Below are positions 43,519-52,835 of a DNA stretch of 64,000 nucleotides, piece after piece. The stretch covers positions 124,001 to 188,000 of the forward strand of contig JAEWEV010000035.1 of NCBI GenBank assembly GCA_023389155.1. Reading direction: 5' to 3'. Below the pieces are notes generated by a model. The model worked only from the letters and a program-made list of their open reading frames with translations. It was not told where the DNA came from and did no database searches. The DNA is from Pseudomonadota bacterium. Lineage in GTDB: Bacteria; Pseudomonadota; Gammaproteobacteria; Burkholderiales; Burkholderiaceae_B. The first letter of the stretch is position 1, and each line of letters begins with the position of its first letter. A program made the position numbers and the translations under genes.

Positions 43519-46200
43519 ATGTATTTCGATTGCAAACCTTCAATGAGAACTGTCAAACCCCTGCGCGTAGGCGTGCTTACCAGGCCCTACGGCTATCTGC
43601 AGCAGAGCCGGCTGGGCATACTGGTCTATGCGCTGGTCGACTTCAATGGAGCCAGCCCCAGACTGGTTCCTGAAGCCGAGATCACCTCCCATCTCTTGCC
43701 CGGCATGGACTGTCACGGCATTCTGGATCTGATTCTACCCAAAACCCGGCCTGAGTTTCTTGTGAGCGGTTCGGCTTACACTCACCATCAGCAGGACAAG
43801 ACCCAATGTGCGGTACGCGTGACCGTTGGAGACAAGGAGAAAAGCCTGCTGGTCTTTGGTGACCGCTACTGGGTGGATAACCGCATTTCACCGCCACAGC
43901 CTTTTGACGCGATGCCACTGACCTGGGCCAATGCATTCGGTGGTCCGGACTTTAATGAAAATCCGGAAGGCAAGGGACTCGGGCGTGAACTTGTCAATGG
44001 GGTGTGGGCGACGCGACTGCCCAATGTGGAGCTGCCCACCCAGCGGATTTCTGCTCCCGGTCAACGCCCCCTGCCTGCAGGGTTCGGTCCGGTCATGATC
44101 AACCGCCCAAGACGCTATCGGCATGTGGGCAGCTTTAGCGATACCTGGATGAAAACGGATATCACCGGTTTTTTCCCGGATATGGATACGCGACTTTTCA
44201 GTGCGGCAGACGACGATCAGCGCTGGGAAAACCGAGAAAGTCTCCCATTGGGCGCTAAGTTCGCCGTCTGGAACATGCATCCCGAACATGCCTGCTGGTC
44301 CGGCCACATTCCCGAGTGGGTGCCCCGCTGTTTTGTAAAACAGCGGGACGTGCAGGGCACCGAAGACTTTCGGGAAGTCGATCTGAAAGCCACGACGATC
44401 TGGCTGCTGCCAGGTATCCGGCACGCCGTCATGATGTATCACGGCACCCTTGCAGTGTCCGAAACCTATGCAGAAGATGTCAGCGCCATCATGGCAGCGA
44501 TGGAATTGCCGGACCAGCCTCGTAACAAGTCCTGGTATCAGAAAGTTTTTGAGCTGCGCACTGATATGGAGAAAGGCGCGTTGTATGCGCTACGCGACCG
44601 GGATCTGGTGCCCCACTCCATCATGGGGGACTGGCTGGACACGCGACGAGTCAATTCCGGTATTCTGCTTGCCAATGCCGGCAAGCGCGAACAGCGTGTC
44701 CGTGCAGAAACACGGGAAAAACTGAAAGGAACGGATCTGGAACTTTCCAGCGTCATGCCCGAATTTGTGGGACCCGAGTTCCCCATTAGCGGAGAATATC
44801 TGCCGGAATTGCACGAGCGCATGCTCAGGCTAAAGGAAGCATCCGCCGCGCAGACGGACGACGATAAGGCACGCATCAAAAAACAGCTTGCAGACAATCC
44901 TTCCACTGATCCCGCGCTGGCGGACAAACTGCAGCGTACCATCGATGGAGAAACACCTGACAGTACCGCGAGTGACATGAAAGCGGCCATGGACAGACTG
45001 GAGAGGCTGCAAGCAGACGTAGAAGCGCAATGGCAGGCACAGACAGAAAACAGGCCTGCCGCCACAGACAGGCCCGACAGCGAACAGTTGGCACATACGC
45101 GCCAGCAGATGAAAAAGATCAATCTATACTCTGCCCATTTCCTGCCACAGGGCATTGCCGTATCACGCCCGGCTTCCGAGCAAAAACGTGAAATCGTCAT
45201 CGCGCGATACCAGCAAGGTCTGAATCTGTGCAACCTGGATTTATCAGGTGCCGATCTGTCCGGGCTGAATCTGGAAGCGGCGGATTTTTCAGGCAGCGAC
45301 CTGTCCGACACCAATCTGACGCGCACAACGCTGGACCGATGCACGTTCAATCAGACACTGCTTGCACGCGCGATCATTGAGGACACCTCCTTTCGTGACG
45401 TCGCCTTCCGGGAATGCAATCTGGGGGCCACTGCCGTGTTGCGCGCATGCTTTACCGGCGCCCGTCTGTGTTCAATGATTCTTCAGAAAAGTTCGTTTTC
45501 TGCCTGCGACTTCCGCCAGAGTCATTGGGAACAGACCACGCAGACAACTAAAGCCGTATTCACAACCTGCCGGTTTGACAGCGTCACCATCGATAAAACG
45601 ATCTTTACCGAATGCCGCTTCTTCGACTGCAGCTTTACCCGGACGCAGTTCTCGCAGGTCGCATTCCAGATAAACACACTTGAAAATATCACGTTTGAAA
45701 ATGCATCACTGATCAGCATTACCTTCGTCGCCAGCACCCTGAAACACATCAGCTTTATGTATGCCCGCCTGGAAGGCGCGTCCTTCACCTACAAATTGCA
45801 AATGCATACCTGCAGCTTCAAAGGCGTCAAAATGAAAAACAGCTCGTTCAACCGCGCAAGACTGGACACGATCGACTTTTCCCATGCGACCATCCGGCAC
45901 TGCAATTTCAGCGAGGCCTCACTACAGGCTGCCGATTTCACAGCGGTCAATGCCACAGGCTCGATATTCAGACGCGCCGACTTGCGCCTGGCGCGGTTCG
46001 TATCAGCTGATCTGACCGCTAGTAACTTCCAGCAGGCAGACATGCGAGGCACAGACTTGCGCGGCGCGAACCTGTGCACGGCAGACATTTCCGAAACGCA
46101 CCTGGATGACCGTTCACGCACGCAGGGAGTATTTCTCAAGTATGCAAAACTGTACCCGCTGCATAAAAAGGCCCGGCATTCGTGGATACAGCCGACATGA
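43519..46200 (+). CDS. DUF2169 and pentapeptide-repeat fusion protein (T6SS accessory)
   Basis: Residues ~9-330 form the DUF2169 domain (WANAFGGPDFNENPEGKG, VWNMHPEHACWSG) typical of T6SS adaptor loci. Residues ~445-545 are charged and probably helical or coiled. From residue ~570 to ~880 run pentapeptide repeats A(D/N)LXX (NLDLSGADLSGLNLEAADFS), which fold as a right-handed quadrilateral beta helix. An ATG nine codons in (43543) may be the true start, as DUF2169 proteins begin near there; neither has a clear ribosome site. The role is inferred from context: chaperoning or linking cargo to the VgrG spike. Confidence 0.82.
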   Translation: MYFDCKPSMRTVKPLRVGVLTRPYGYLQQSRLGILVYALVDFNGASPRLVPEAEITSHLLPGMDCHGILDLILPKTRPEFLVSGSAYTHHQQDKTQCAVRVTVGDKEKSLLVFGDRYWVDNRISPPQPFDAMPLTWANAFGGPDFNENPEGKGLGRELVNGVWATRLPNVELPTQRISAPGQRPLPAGFGPVMINRPRRYRHVGSFSDTWMKTDITGFFPDMDTRLFSAADDDQRWENRESLPLGAKFAVWNMHPEHACWSGHIPEWVPRCFVKQRDVQGTEDFREVDLKATTIWLLPGIRHAVMMYHGTLAVSETYAEDVSAIMAAMELPDQPRNKSWYQKVFELRTDMEKGALYALRDRDLVPHSIMGDWLDTRRVNSGILLANAGKREQRVRAETREKLKGTDLELSSVMPEFVGPEFPISGEYLPELHERMLRLKEASAAQTDDDKARIKKQLADNPSTDPALADKLQRTIDGETPDSTASDMKAAMDRLERLQADVEAQWQAQTENRPAATDRPDSEQLAHTRQQMKKINLYSAHFLPQGIAVSRPASEQKREIVIARYQQGLNLCNLDLSGADLSGLNLEAADFSGSDLSDTNLTRTTLDRCTFNQTLLARAIIEDTSFRDVAFRECNLGATAVLRACFTGARLCSMILQKSSFSACDFRQSHWEQTTQTTKAVFTTCRFDSVTIDKTIFTECRFFDCSFTRTQFSQVAFQINTLENITFENASLISITFVASTLKHISFMYARLEGASFTYKLQMHTCSFKGVKMKNSSFNRARLDTIDFSHATIRHCNFSEASLQAADFTAVNATGSIFRRADLRLARFVSADLTASNFQQADMRGTDLRGANLCTADISETHLDDRSRTQGVFLKYAKLYPLHKKARHSWIQPT

Positions 46201-47261
46201 TGGACCTCGCGCAATTTCAGGAACTGCTGTCTCTGCATGAACCTATTGTCAAAAAAGACTGTCGCGGACTGAATTTGGACGGACTGGATTTGAGCGGGCA
46301 GATATTTGAGAAAGTGGATTTTTCTGGCGCCTCACTCAGGCATGCAACGCTGACAGAGACTTTGTTTTCCGAGTGTGTGTTCGATACCGCTGACATGAGC
46401 CACGCACAATTCACTAAAGGAATGATTACCCAGTCCAGCTCCCGTCAGGCCCGTTTTGATCAGGCGCGATTTTTTGAACATGCAATTGTGCAAAGTTGCC
46501 TGGAAGACACCTCATGGCGCGAAGCGACTTTGGAATCCTGTTCCTTTTCGGCCACGAACTTCTCGGGCGCGAGGATGTCGCTGGAAGCTGCCGTCAAGAC
46601 AACGTTTCATGACGCGCGTCTTGAAGACACAGACTTTTCCGGCAGCTATCTCGAGCTGTCGATCTTCTTTCAGAATGACCTGCGACGGGCTCGTTTTAAT
46701 GATGTCTATTTCGATCGTGTGGTGATGACCGAATGCAATCTGGCTGATATGACGTTTGCCAATCAGACTTTTCATCAATGCCCCTTCACCCGGGCCAACC
46801 TGGATAACACCGTATTCAACGAGTGCGAGATGCCCATGTGCAACTTCCAGGGTGCCAGCCTGAAACGTTCCTCATTTCAACACTCCAACTGTACAAATGC
46901 GTTGCTCATCGATGCCGATCTGACACAGGCGGTCTTTGCGGGCTGTCAATTGCAGCAATCCATTTGGATGAATGCCCTGGCTGTGGGTGTCTCGGCACCA
47001 GAATGTGATCTAACAGAAGCGATCTTTCATTATGCCAATTGTGAATCGGCCAATTTCTCGGCCAGCAACCTGACCCGCAGCGATTTTTCCTGGTCTAATC
47101 TGCGCCGCTGTCAGTTTGATCGTGTCCGATTCAATGACACCCTTTTTCACGATGCGCTGGTATCGGACGGTGCGCTGTTGCGCTCACCCGGCGCCATCGC
47201 GCGCCAACCCTATCTGGCAGAGAGCCAGGCCTGGCGGCTATCGGCACCCTCGCTACGCTGA
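46197..47261 (+). CDS. Pentapeptide-repeat protein
   Basis: This ~354-residue protein consists almost entirely of pentapeptide repeats (LNLDGLDLSGQIFEKVDFSGASL, NLTRSDFSWSNLRRCQFD) and should be one long beta helix. An ATG overlapping the upstream stop (ATGA) is chosen; a GTG at 46182 in the same frame is the alternative. It may duplicate the C-terminal half of the neighbour. Such proteins are regular members of DUF2169/DUF3540/VgrG loci, but whether this one is effector, immunity or adaptor is unknown. Confidence 0.78.
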   Translation: MMDLAQFQELLSLHEPIVKKDCRGLNLDGLDLSGQIFEKVDFSGASLRHATLTETLFSECVFDTADMSHAQFTKGMITQSSSRQARFDQARFFEHAIVQSCLEDTSWREATLESCSFSATNFSGARMSLEAAVKTTFHDARLEDTDFSGSYLELSIFFQNDLRRARFNDVYFDRVVMTECNLADMTFANQTFHQCPFTRANLDNTVFNECEMPMCNFQGASLKRSSFQHSNCTNALLIDADLTQAVFAGCQLQQSIWMNALAVGVSAPECDLTEAIFHYANCESANFSASNLTRSDFSWSNLRRCQFDRVRFNDTLFHDALVSDGALLRSPGAIARQPYLAESQAWRLSAPSLR

Positions 47262-47304
47262 TACAGATTTTTACTCACGCTGCGAAGCAGAGCCAGACTT
47301 GCGA

Positions 47305-47676
47305 TCAGGCGAAAACAAACGTGCGGTTTGGCGATGGCACGGCATTAAGCGACAATACGCCATTGATGATATTGCTCAGGCCAATGGACGTCCACCGGCA
47401 TACCGGTAATGCGCCCGAAAAAACACGAAAACTCACATTAATGAACTTGGTGGAGAAACACTTGACCACCGGCACCAGAACGCCCAGAACCCCGCTTTCA
47501 TTCGCCCAGGTAATCATCGTGGGCAAGGGGCAGCATTCCAGATCCAGCCCTGGGGTGAACACCCGAGAAAGCGGATTCGGAATCATGGTCATCTTGGGAC
47601 CAAAGTTGGGACGAGGTCCGAGGATCATGATGTCAACAATGGTAGCGCAGGAGCCGACACGGCCTTGAAGTATCAT
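47305..47676 (-). CDS. Possible PAAR-like tip protein downstream of vgrG
   Basis: A 123-residue frame starts at an ATG preceded by AAAGG, 13 bases after the vgrG stop. The chain is rich in Gly, Pro, Val, Ile and Cys (SCATIVDIMILGPRPNFGP, FRVFSGALPVCRWTSIGLSN). Position and composition suggest a DUF4150/PAAR-like spike-tip protein, but the diagnostic repeats are not clear, so this is tentative. It converges with the pentapeptide-repeat gene, with 43 bases between the stops. A rightward frame overlaps it but lacks any family look. Confidence 0.45.
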   Translation of the reverse strand: MILQGRVGSCATIVDIMILGPRPNFGPKMTMIPNPLSRVFTPGLDLECCPLPTMITWANESGVLGVLVPVVKCFSTKFINVSFRVFSGALPVCRWTSIGLSNIINGVLSLNAVPSPNRTFVFA

Positions 47677-47689
47677 GGTTGTTGCCTTT

Positions 47690-50116
47690 TCACAAAAGTC
47701 CAAGAAAGCCGAAGATATGCGTACCCAGGCCCTTGAGTTTGGTATCAAGTCCGCCTGTGTCCAGTGCAGCGCCATCGGCTTTGAATGACCCCGCACTCAG
47801 ATCGACCTTAAGAACCTGCACCGAGACTTTGGCTGCAGCCAGACTGACATTCAACGCATCGGCAGAAAATGCGTAGCCGCGCGCAGCGCCGACGTAACCG
47901 GCCAGCGTCGCAGATGCCCCGTAAATGAATGACCGGGTTGTCCCGGTATATTGATCATGGCCGCTTACACTTGTTTCTCGGCCCGCCTCATACGTGTTTT
48001 TGGCATGGGCAGTGATAATACGTTCCTCCTGCGCAGTTGCCTTGATTTTGTAATTCGCGCAAAGAATTTCGTAGTCCTGTCCCGTCGCGTCATAATATAC
48101 CTTCCCCAGATGCGTCGAGGTATACGTTTCGCCGTAGGTGTGATCGGTCACCCCATCTACCTTCACCGTTTCCGTGCCGGTGACAGTGCGACTCAGGGTG
48201 CCGTCATACATGAGTTCCGTGGGGCCCGTCACGGTCTGATTCAGGCTCGTATTGTAGTTCTGTGTTTCCGCATCGTCCGTCGTCAGCGTCTGCGTACCGG
48301 TAACGTGGTATGTCTCATCACCATTGACATAGACCGTATTGTTGCCGCCCTCCACACGGAACGTATTGTCGCCGCTCAGGATCTTCGTGACTGCGCCCCC
48401 TTTGATGTTATCGGCAAGGCCCGCTGACGTAATTTCACGGTTCACACCGGCATCGAACGTCTCCTTCTCGTGACCGATCACGTGCGTCGTTCGCGTTCCA
48501 GTGACATCACGGGTCTCTGTCGCTCCGATCGTGGTTTTCAGATTGGCGCCGATATTGACGGTCATGTCGCGCACGACTGTCAACAGCATATCCAGTTGCG
48601 CCCGCATATCCACCAATTCCTGACCCAGCTTGTCTTCAAAGATCATCTGGTTTCGCATGCTGGGGTCGCCAAAGACTGACTGACTGCGAAAACCGCTTTG
48701 CGTCGCATTGGCCGGCAGTGTTACTGGCGGCATATTCTGCGCGTTGTAGACACGGCCCAGAATCACGGGTCTGTCGGGATTGCCACCAATAAAATCCACG
48801 ACGACCTCATCATTGATACGTGGCAACTGCAAGCCACCGAAACCACCGCCCGCCCAAGGGCTGGAAACCCGAATCCAGCAGGAACTGTTCTCGTCGCCGC
48901 TGGCCTGACGATCCCAATGGAACATGACCTTGATACGCCCGTACTGGTCCGTCCATAACTCTTCACCAGCGGGGCCAACAACACGTGCTGTCTGCGGCCC
49001 GCTGGTTTTGGGTTGCGGTGTGACACGAGGCGCGCGAAACTGAATATCAGCCGGCAATGCACGAAAAGCAACTTCAAAATGGTCTTCCTGCTGCGTGCCG
49101 GTAGAATAGCCGGCCACGCGCATCGTGTAGCTGGCAGAAACGCACAGATATTCACGGTTCTCTGCGCGGCGCGGATGATTACGCAGTCTGAACGTGCGGC
49201 CGGGTTCAACCGTACGCACATTACAAATGCCATATACCTGCTCTTTCGCTCCTTGAATTTCCTGCAAACGGATACGGGCATATTTTTCGCCGTGATCCAC
49301 TTCCTGATACCCGCCCTGCCACTCATAGATTTCCAGCTTGTCCGTATTGGCTGCCTCTACGTTTCTGCTGGTGGAATCCAGCCGGGCACCGGGCTTGCGA
49401 AAGTCGTAGTCAACCGTGGCATATCCCCCCGGCGTAATGTGTGCCTGAACATGCCAGTCCGATACAAACTCCTCATGCGCAAGCATATGCATCTGGCCAT
49501 CGTAAAACGTATACGTTTCGCCGCCGGCAACCGGCTCATGCGTAGATACATCATCAGTCAGCACCAGCGTATGCTGACCTTTTTCATGACGGAACCAGTA
49601 GTAAATGCCTTCATGTTCCATAAGCCGGGAGACAAAGTTGAAATCAGATTCCTGATACTGTACGCAATACTCCCAGTTGCGATAGGAATCGGTGAGCTTG
49701 TATTCGACAGGGAAAGTGTAATTACCAAGCACTTCCCTGAGAATATCCACCACCGATTTATTCTGGAAAATCCGATTGTCCCTGGATTGAGTCAGATACC
49801 ACAGCCAAGGACGTACCGTTGCGCGGTACACATAATATTCGGAATTGAGCATTTCACGACCAGCCAGCTCAAAGCCAATGATCTGCCCGTTGAGATAATG
49901 GGGCGTCCCGCCGGCTGTCTCTACCTGCAGCGTGAGCGGCTTGCCCAACAGGGCGCGCACATCCAGCATATAGGTTTTGGCTACCAGCTCGACATCGAAT
50001 TCAAAGAGCTCCGACAAGCCGGTCTGCCCCTTCATGCTTTTGAAGTGAAGCACCTCGGGCATGGGAGTCAGTGCTATAACGGGGCGATGCTGTAACTGAG
50101 GGATATCCATGTTCAT
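47690..50116 (-). CDS. vgrG: Type VI secretion tip protein VgrG
   Basis: This 808-residue trimeric spike protein punctures target cells or carries effectors. Its layout is gp27-like N-terminal domains (FEFDVELVAK, QYQESDFNFVSRLMEHEGIYYWF), an OB-fold gp5-like domain (RVVGPAGEELWTDQYGRIKVMFHWDR, SSPWAGGGFGGLQLPRINDEVVVDFIGGNPDRPVILG) and a C-terminal Thr/Gly-rich triple-stranded beta helix. The last ~100 residues (YEAGRETSVSGHDQY to the end) form a short non-enzymatic extension. ATGs at 50116 and 50110 both work. No TssA-M genes are near: an orphan vgrG island. Confidence 0.95.
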   Translation of the reverse strand: MNMDIPQLQHRPVIALTPMPEVLHFKSMKGQTGLSELFEFDVELVAKTYMLDVRALLGKPLTLQVETAGGTPHYLNGQIIGFELAGREMLNSEYYVYRATVRPWLWYLTQSRDNRIFQNKSVVDILREVLGNYTFPVEYKLTDSYRNWEYCVQYQESDFNFVSRLMEHEGIYYWFRHEKGQHTLVLTDDVSTHEPVAGGETYTFYDGQMHMLAHEEFVSDWHVQAHITPGGYATVDYDFRKPGARLDSTSRNVEAANTDKLEIYEWQGGYQEVDHGEKYARIRLQEIQGAKEQVYGICNVRTVEPGRTFRLRNHPRRAENREYLCVSASYTMRVAGYSTGTQQEDHFEVAFRALPADIQFRAPRVTPQPKTSGPQTARVVGPAGEELWTDQYGRIKVMFHWDRQASGDENSSCWIRVSSPWAGGGFGGLQLPRINDEVVVDFIGGNPDRPVILGRVYNAQNMPPVTLPANATQSGFRSQSVFGDPSMRNQMIFEDKLGQELVDMRAQLDMLLTVVRDMTVNIGANLKTTIGATETRDVTGTRTTHVIGHEKETFDAGVNREITSAGLADNIKGGAVTKILSGDNTFRVEGGNNTVYVNGDETYHVTGTQTLTTDDAETQNYNTSLNQTVTGPTELMYDGTLSRTVTGTETVKVDGVTDHTYGETYTSTHLGKVYYDATGQDYEILCANYKIKATAQEERIITAHAKNTYEAGRETSVSGHDQYTGTTRSFIYGASATLAGYVGAARGYAFSADALNVSLAAAKVSVQVLKVDLSAGSFKADGAALDTGGLDTKLKGLGTHIFGFLGLL

Positions 50117-50751
50117 CTCTCGCGTTGAACGCTTTCTGGTCAGTCAGATTTATCAGGGCAACGTCGCGGTATGTACCGCCCTGCGTGCATTTGGCAAGCC
50201 GTGTTTGCCTGCCTTAGCAATATCGCAGCTCGCGGAACTACCCTTTGCATGCAGATCCGTCAGTCAGATCTGTTCGATCAGTGTCCGTTTGCCGGGATTG
50301 CGCAAATCATAGCCACGCTTTATGTCAGCTTAATTACCTGAATAAATTCCGAATGTCGCAATCCGTCCTCGCACGTCACGGAACGCACCATATGCGGACG
50401 CTCCGGTTATCTGAATGGCCAGTTTCGACTGAAATTTTTACACTTGAAATGAATTTTCACACCAAAGCGTGGGTGAGTATACCTTGCCCTGATCTCAGGC
50501 ACTTGCGTTTTAAACGGGCTTTCCGGTACGGACTTTTTCCCTGATCTTCTACCCTTGCCTTATGCACTGATCATCGGGGCTTGTCTTCTGACAGGGTTAT
50601 TCTGGCAAGACGCTCCTGGTTCCGGTCGCTGCTCGACGTCGACCTGATCTCGGCGTGATATTAATTCTGTCATATGATTGCCGTATTATGCTCTCATGTT
50701 CCCTGGACTTGACACTGGTGACCGGCCTCATCTGCACCAGTTATACTCATT
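50117..50751. other. Intergenic stretch upstream of vgrG
   Basis: About 635 bases with only short frames lacking ribosome sites or recognisable products. It should contain the leftward vgrG promoter and the promoter of the small membrane protein gene at 50752. I see no repeat, RNA gene or attachment site. Confidence 0.5.
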
Positions 50752-51210
50752 ATGCTGACACGCCAATCTGCAAGCCGAATGGGCTGGTACCTGTTCGGCC
50801 TTTCCTGGATTCCCTTCATCGGCATCTTCTCGTATGTGTTCTATCCCATTGAAGAATGGTTGCCACCGATTTCCATTATCTGCCTGATACTATCTCTGGG
50901 AATGATGATACTCGGTGTCATCCTGCTGCTCGTGTCTCCGGTGTCAGCTGCCGGTACGAATCGCAGAATCCGCGAGTCAGGTGTGAGTGCGAAAGCGAGA
51001 ATCGTATCAATCGAAGATTCCGGCATCCGCTACAACAATCAATTTGTGCTGAACGTTGGCTTGCATATTACGCCGGAGTTTGGTCCTGCCTTTGACACCG
51101 TCGCCAGCCAGGCCATTCCGATTTACCATATGGCGCAGATCCGGAAAGGCAACGAGGTGAACATCGTTTACGTCAAGGACACGAAAGCCGCGGTCATTGA
51201 GTTTGACTGA
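50752..51210 (+). CDS. Hypothetical two-helix membrane protein
   Basis: This 152-residue protein has two membrane helices (about residues 10-32 and 38-63) followed by a ~85-residue soluble beta domain (RIVSIEDSGIRYNNQFVLNVGLHITP ... VNIVYVKDTKAAVIEFD). The soluble part resembles small OB-like or DUF3592-type domains that follow membrane helices in several hypothetical families. No function can be assigned. It stands alone between vgrG and the dehydrogenase. Confidence 0.6.
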   Translation: MLTRQSASRMGWYLFGLSWIPFIGIFSYVFYPIEEWLPPISIICLILSLGMMILGVILLLVSPVSAAGTNRRIRESGVSAKARIVSIEDSGIRYNNQFVLNVGLHITPEFGPAFDTVASQAIPIYHMAQIRKGNEVNIVYVKDTKAAVIEFD

Positions 51211-51719
51211 AGCATTCTGTCTGGGCATGCAGAAACGATGAGACGGCGTTTATCACTACGCTGGTGAATGATCAATTGATCGCTGAATTGAAGGAGCAAT
51301 TCAAGGGTTAACTGATGCGTTTATCAAGGGGCTATTGTCGCCGTCAGTAAGGGGATTAAATGAGATAAAAGGGGATAAAAGCAGGATCATGTGAAGAGAG
51401 ATGCTCACCGTGGTGGGTCGGTGGCGAGGGATCGAGCGGATGGCGAAAAAAAGACCTTTAACGCCAGATCAGGCTCTGCTTGCTGCGTTAGGGAAAAAGC
51501 TGCTCTGGTGTAAAGGTCAGACAGAATACTACCCTTTCTGAGAATCGCCAGCTTTGATCTAAATAAATTTTCGAAGAAATTACCCGTGTTTCCTGTGGGT
51601 CTCAGGACAGCCGGAAAAAGAACACGGGCGGCTCGGCAATAGGCGTCATCACAGTCATTCAAGAGCAGCGAATTCGGGCACGCAACTCCCCAGGTTCGTT
51701 TTCCCTATACAGCCGCACA
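51211..51719. other. Intergenic stretch with a possible repeat remnant
   Basis: About 510 bases. The part at 51392-51540 has several short overlapping frames without starts or ribosome sites and reads like a fragment of a repeated intergenic element rather than a gene. The remainder shows nothing recognisable. Confidence 0.3.
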
Positions 51720-52655
51720 TTACCCTGTCACACCTTCCCATGCCTTCCGGATAACAGAGGCACTTTCAGCCAACGCCTCTTCTTCACCCGCAGACAGTTC
51801 CGGCAGGTAAGTTTCCAGCACACCTTCCTTACCCAGCAGCGAAGGCAGTGACAGTGTGGTTCCGTACTTTTCTACGTGCGATCCTATCGGAACGACACGT
51901 CTTTCATCATTCAATATCAATTTCGTAATGTGCGCAGTCACCATGCCTATGCCAAGCTGGCTGGCACCCGTTCCCTCGATAATACTAATATTGGCAAACC
52001 TGACCTCCTCTTCTATTTTTTTCCGGAAGGCCTCGCATTCTCTTTCACTGACATCCAGAACCCGCGCCAGGGGTACTCCGCCAATCCGTACGCCCGACCA
52101 GATGAAGACCTGGGAGGTGCCATGCTCGCCAAGCACCATGGCCTCTACGGAAGAAGGATTGACTCCGGCGTTGCGGGCAATATGAAACCGCATCCGCTGC
52201 GAATCGAGCAAGGTTCCGGAACTGAGGACATGCGCCCCGCCACTGTATTCGCGCGCCACTTCCGCCAGCGGATCGGGTGGATCAGTGACGACAAGAATGA
52301 TGGCGCCTGGAGCGGCTGCGTGGATTTTCGGGATAACGTCCCGATAGATTTTCGCGTTCTCGTCCAGCAGTCGCAATCGGCCGGCCTCATCACTCCTGTC
52401 GGTAGCGCCACCGGTCTTCTCATTAACGCCCACCGTGACAATGACCAGTCGGCAATTATCAAGATCCTCATATGGGCCTGCGCGAACATGAACCGCAGGA
52501 AGCAGTGACGTACCATACTGGATGTCGGCCACCATACCCTGTGCACGTTTGTGATTTCTATTGACCAGAACGATCTCGCGTGCGCCACCTGCATAAGCCA
52601 GAGCCATCAGACAGGCTCGCCCTACAGCTCCTGCACCAATCAAACCGATTTTCAT
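51720..52655 (-). CDS. Lactate/malate dehydrogenase family protein (atypical)
   Basis: This 311-residue NAD-dependent 2-hydroxyacid dehydrogenase has the Rossmann start MKIGLIGAGAVGRACLMA, catalytic H178 in VLGEHGTS, and D151 and R154 in SSGTLLDSQRMRF. Two usually fixed positions differ: the active-site loop reads GVNEKTGGATDRSD with E79 where lactate dehydrogenases have Gln and malate dehydrogenases Arg, and VTDPPDPL has Asp125 for the usual Asn of NPVD. The substrate may therefore differ from lactate. The ATG at 52655 has GGGAG upstream; an open frame further upstream is not used. It is divergent from the DJ-1-like gene. Confidence 0.85.
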   Translation of the reverse strand: MKIGLIGAGAVGRACLMALAYAGGAREIVLVNRNHKRAQGMVADIQYGTSLLPAVHVRAGPYEDLDNCRLVIVTVGVNEKTGGATDRSDEAGRLRLLDENAKIYRDVIPKIHAAAPGAIILVVTDPPDPLAEVAREYSGGAHVLSSGTLLDSQRMRFHIARNAGVNPSSVEAMVLGEHGTSQVFIWSGVRIGGVPLARVLDVSERECEAFRKKIEEEVRFANISIIEGTGASQLGIGMVTAHITKLILNDERRVVPIGSHVEKYGTTLSLPSLLGKEGVLETYLPELSAGEEEALAESASVIRKAWEGVTG

Positions 52656-52730
52656 GCTGCTACTCCCTGACTTCGTTGTGTGGAACTTTAAACATAGTTT
52701 ATCGCAGCTGAATATTACGTTTGTACGCAA

Positions 52731-52746
52731 TTGTGTTAAAACACAA
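52731..52746. promoter_or_regulatory. Palindrome in the divergent dehydrogenase promoter
   Basis: TTGTGTT-AA-AACACAA is a perfect 16-bp palindrome 76-91 bases upstream of the dehydrogenase ATG and 90 bases before the DJ-1-like gene. It is a good candidate operator for the divergent pair; the regulator is unknown. Confidence 0.5.
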
Positions 52747-52835
52747 ATGATCGGCAATTCAGGATACATGACCCCGCATCAAGAATGGTTCGTTTGTCCA
52801 ACTGGCATCGCGATCACATCTGTGAGGTGGCTTTT

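Noticed and set aside
44538..45350. A 270-codon Ser-rich leftward frame within the DUF2169 gene
   Set aside because: Ser/Arg-rich composition and no ribosome site; it overlaps a well-supported domain protein.
47321..47668. A 115-codon rightward frame over the PAAR-like gene
   Set aside because: The leftward frame has a ribosome site and sits at the expected place after vgrG; the rightward one has neither.
49013..50095. A 360-codon rightward frame opposite vgrG
   Set aside because: It lies wholly within the conserved N-terminal half of vgrG on the other strand and shows no motif.
51405..51662. An 85-codon leftward frame in the gap before the dehydrogenase
   Set aside because: No ribosome site, no conserved domain, and overlapping frames of equal quality in the possible repeat remnant.
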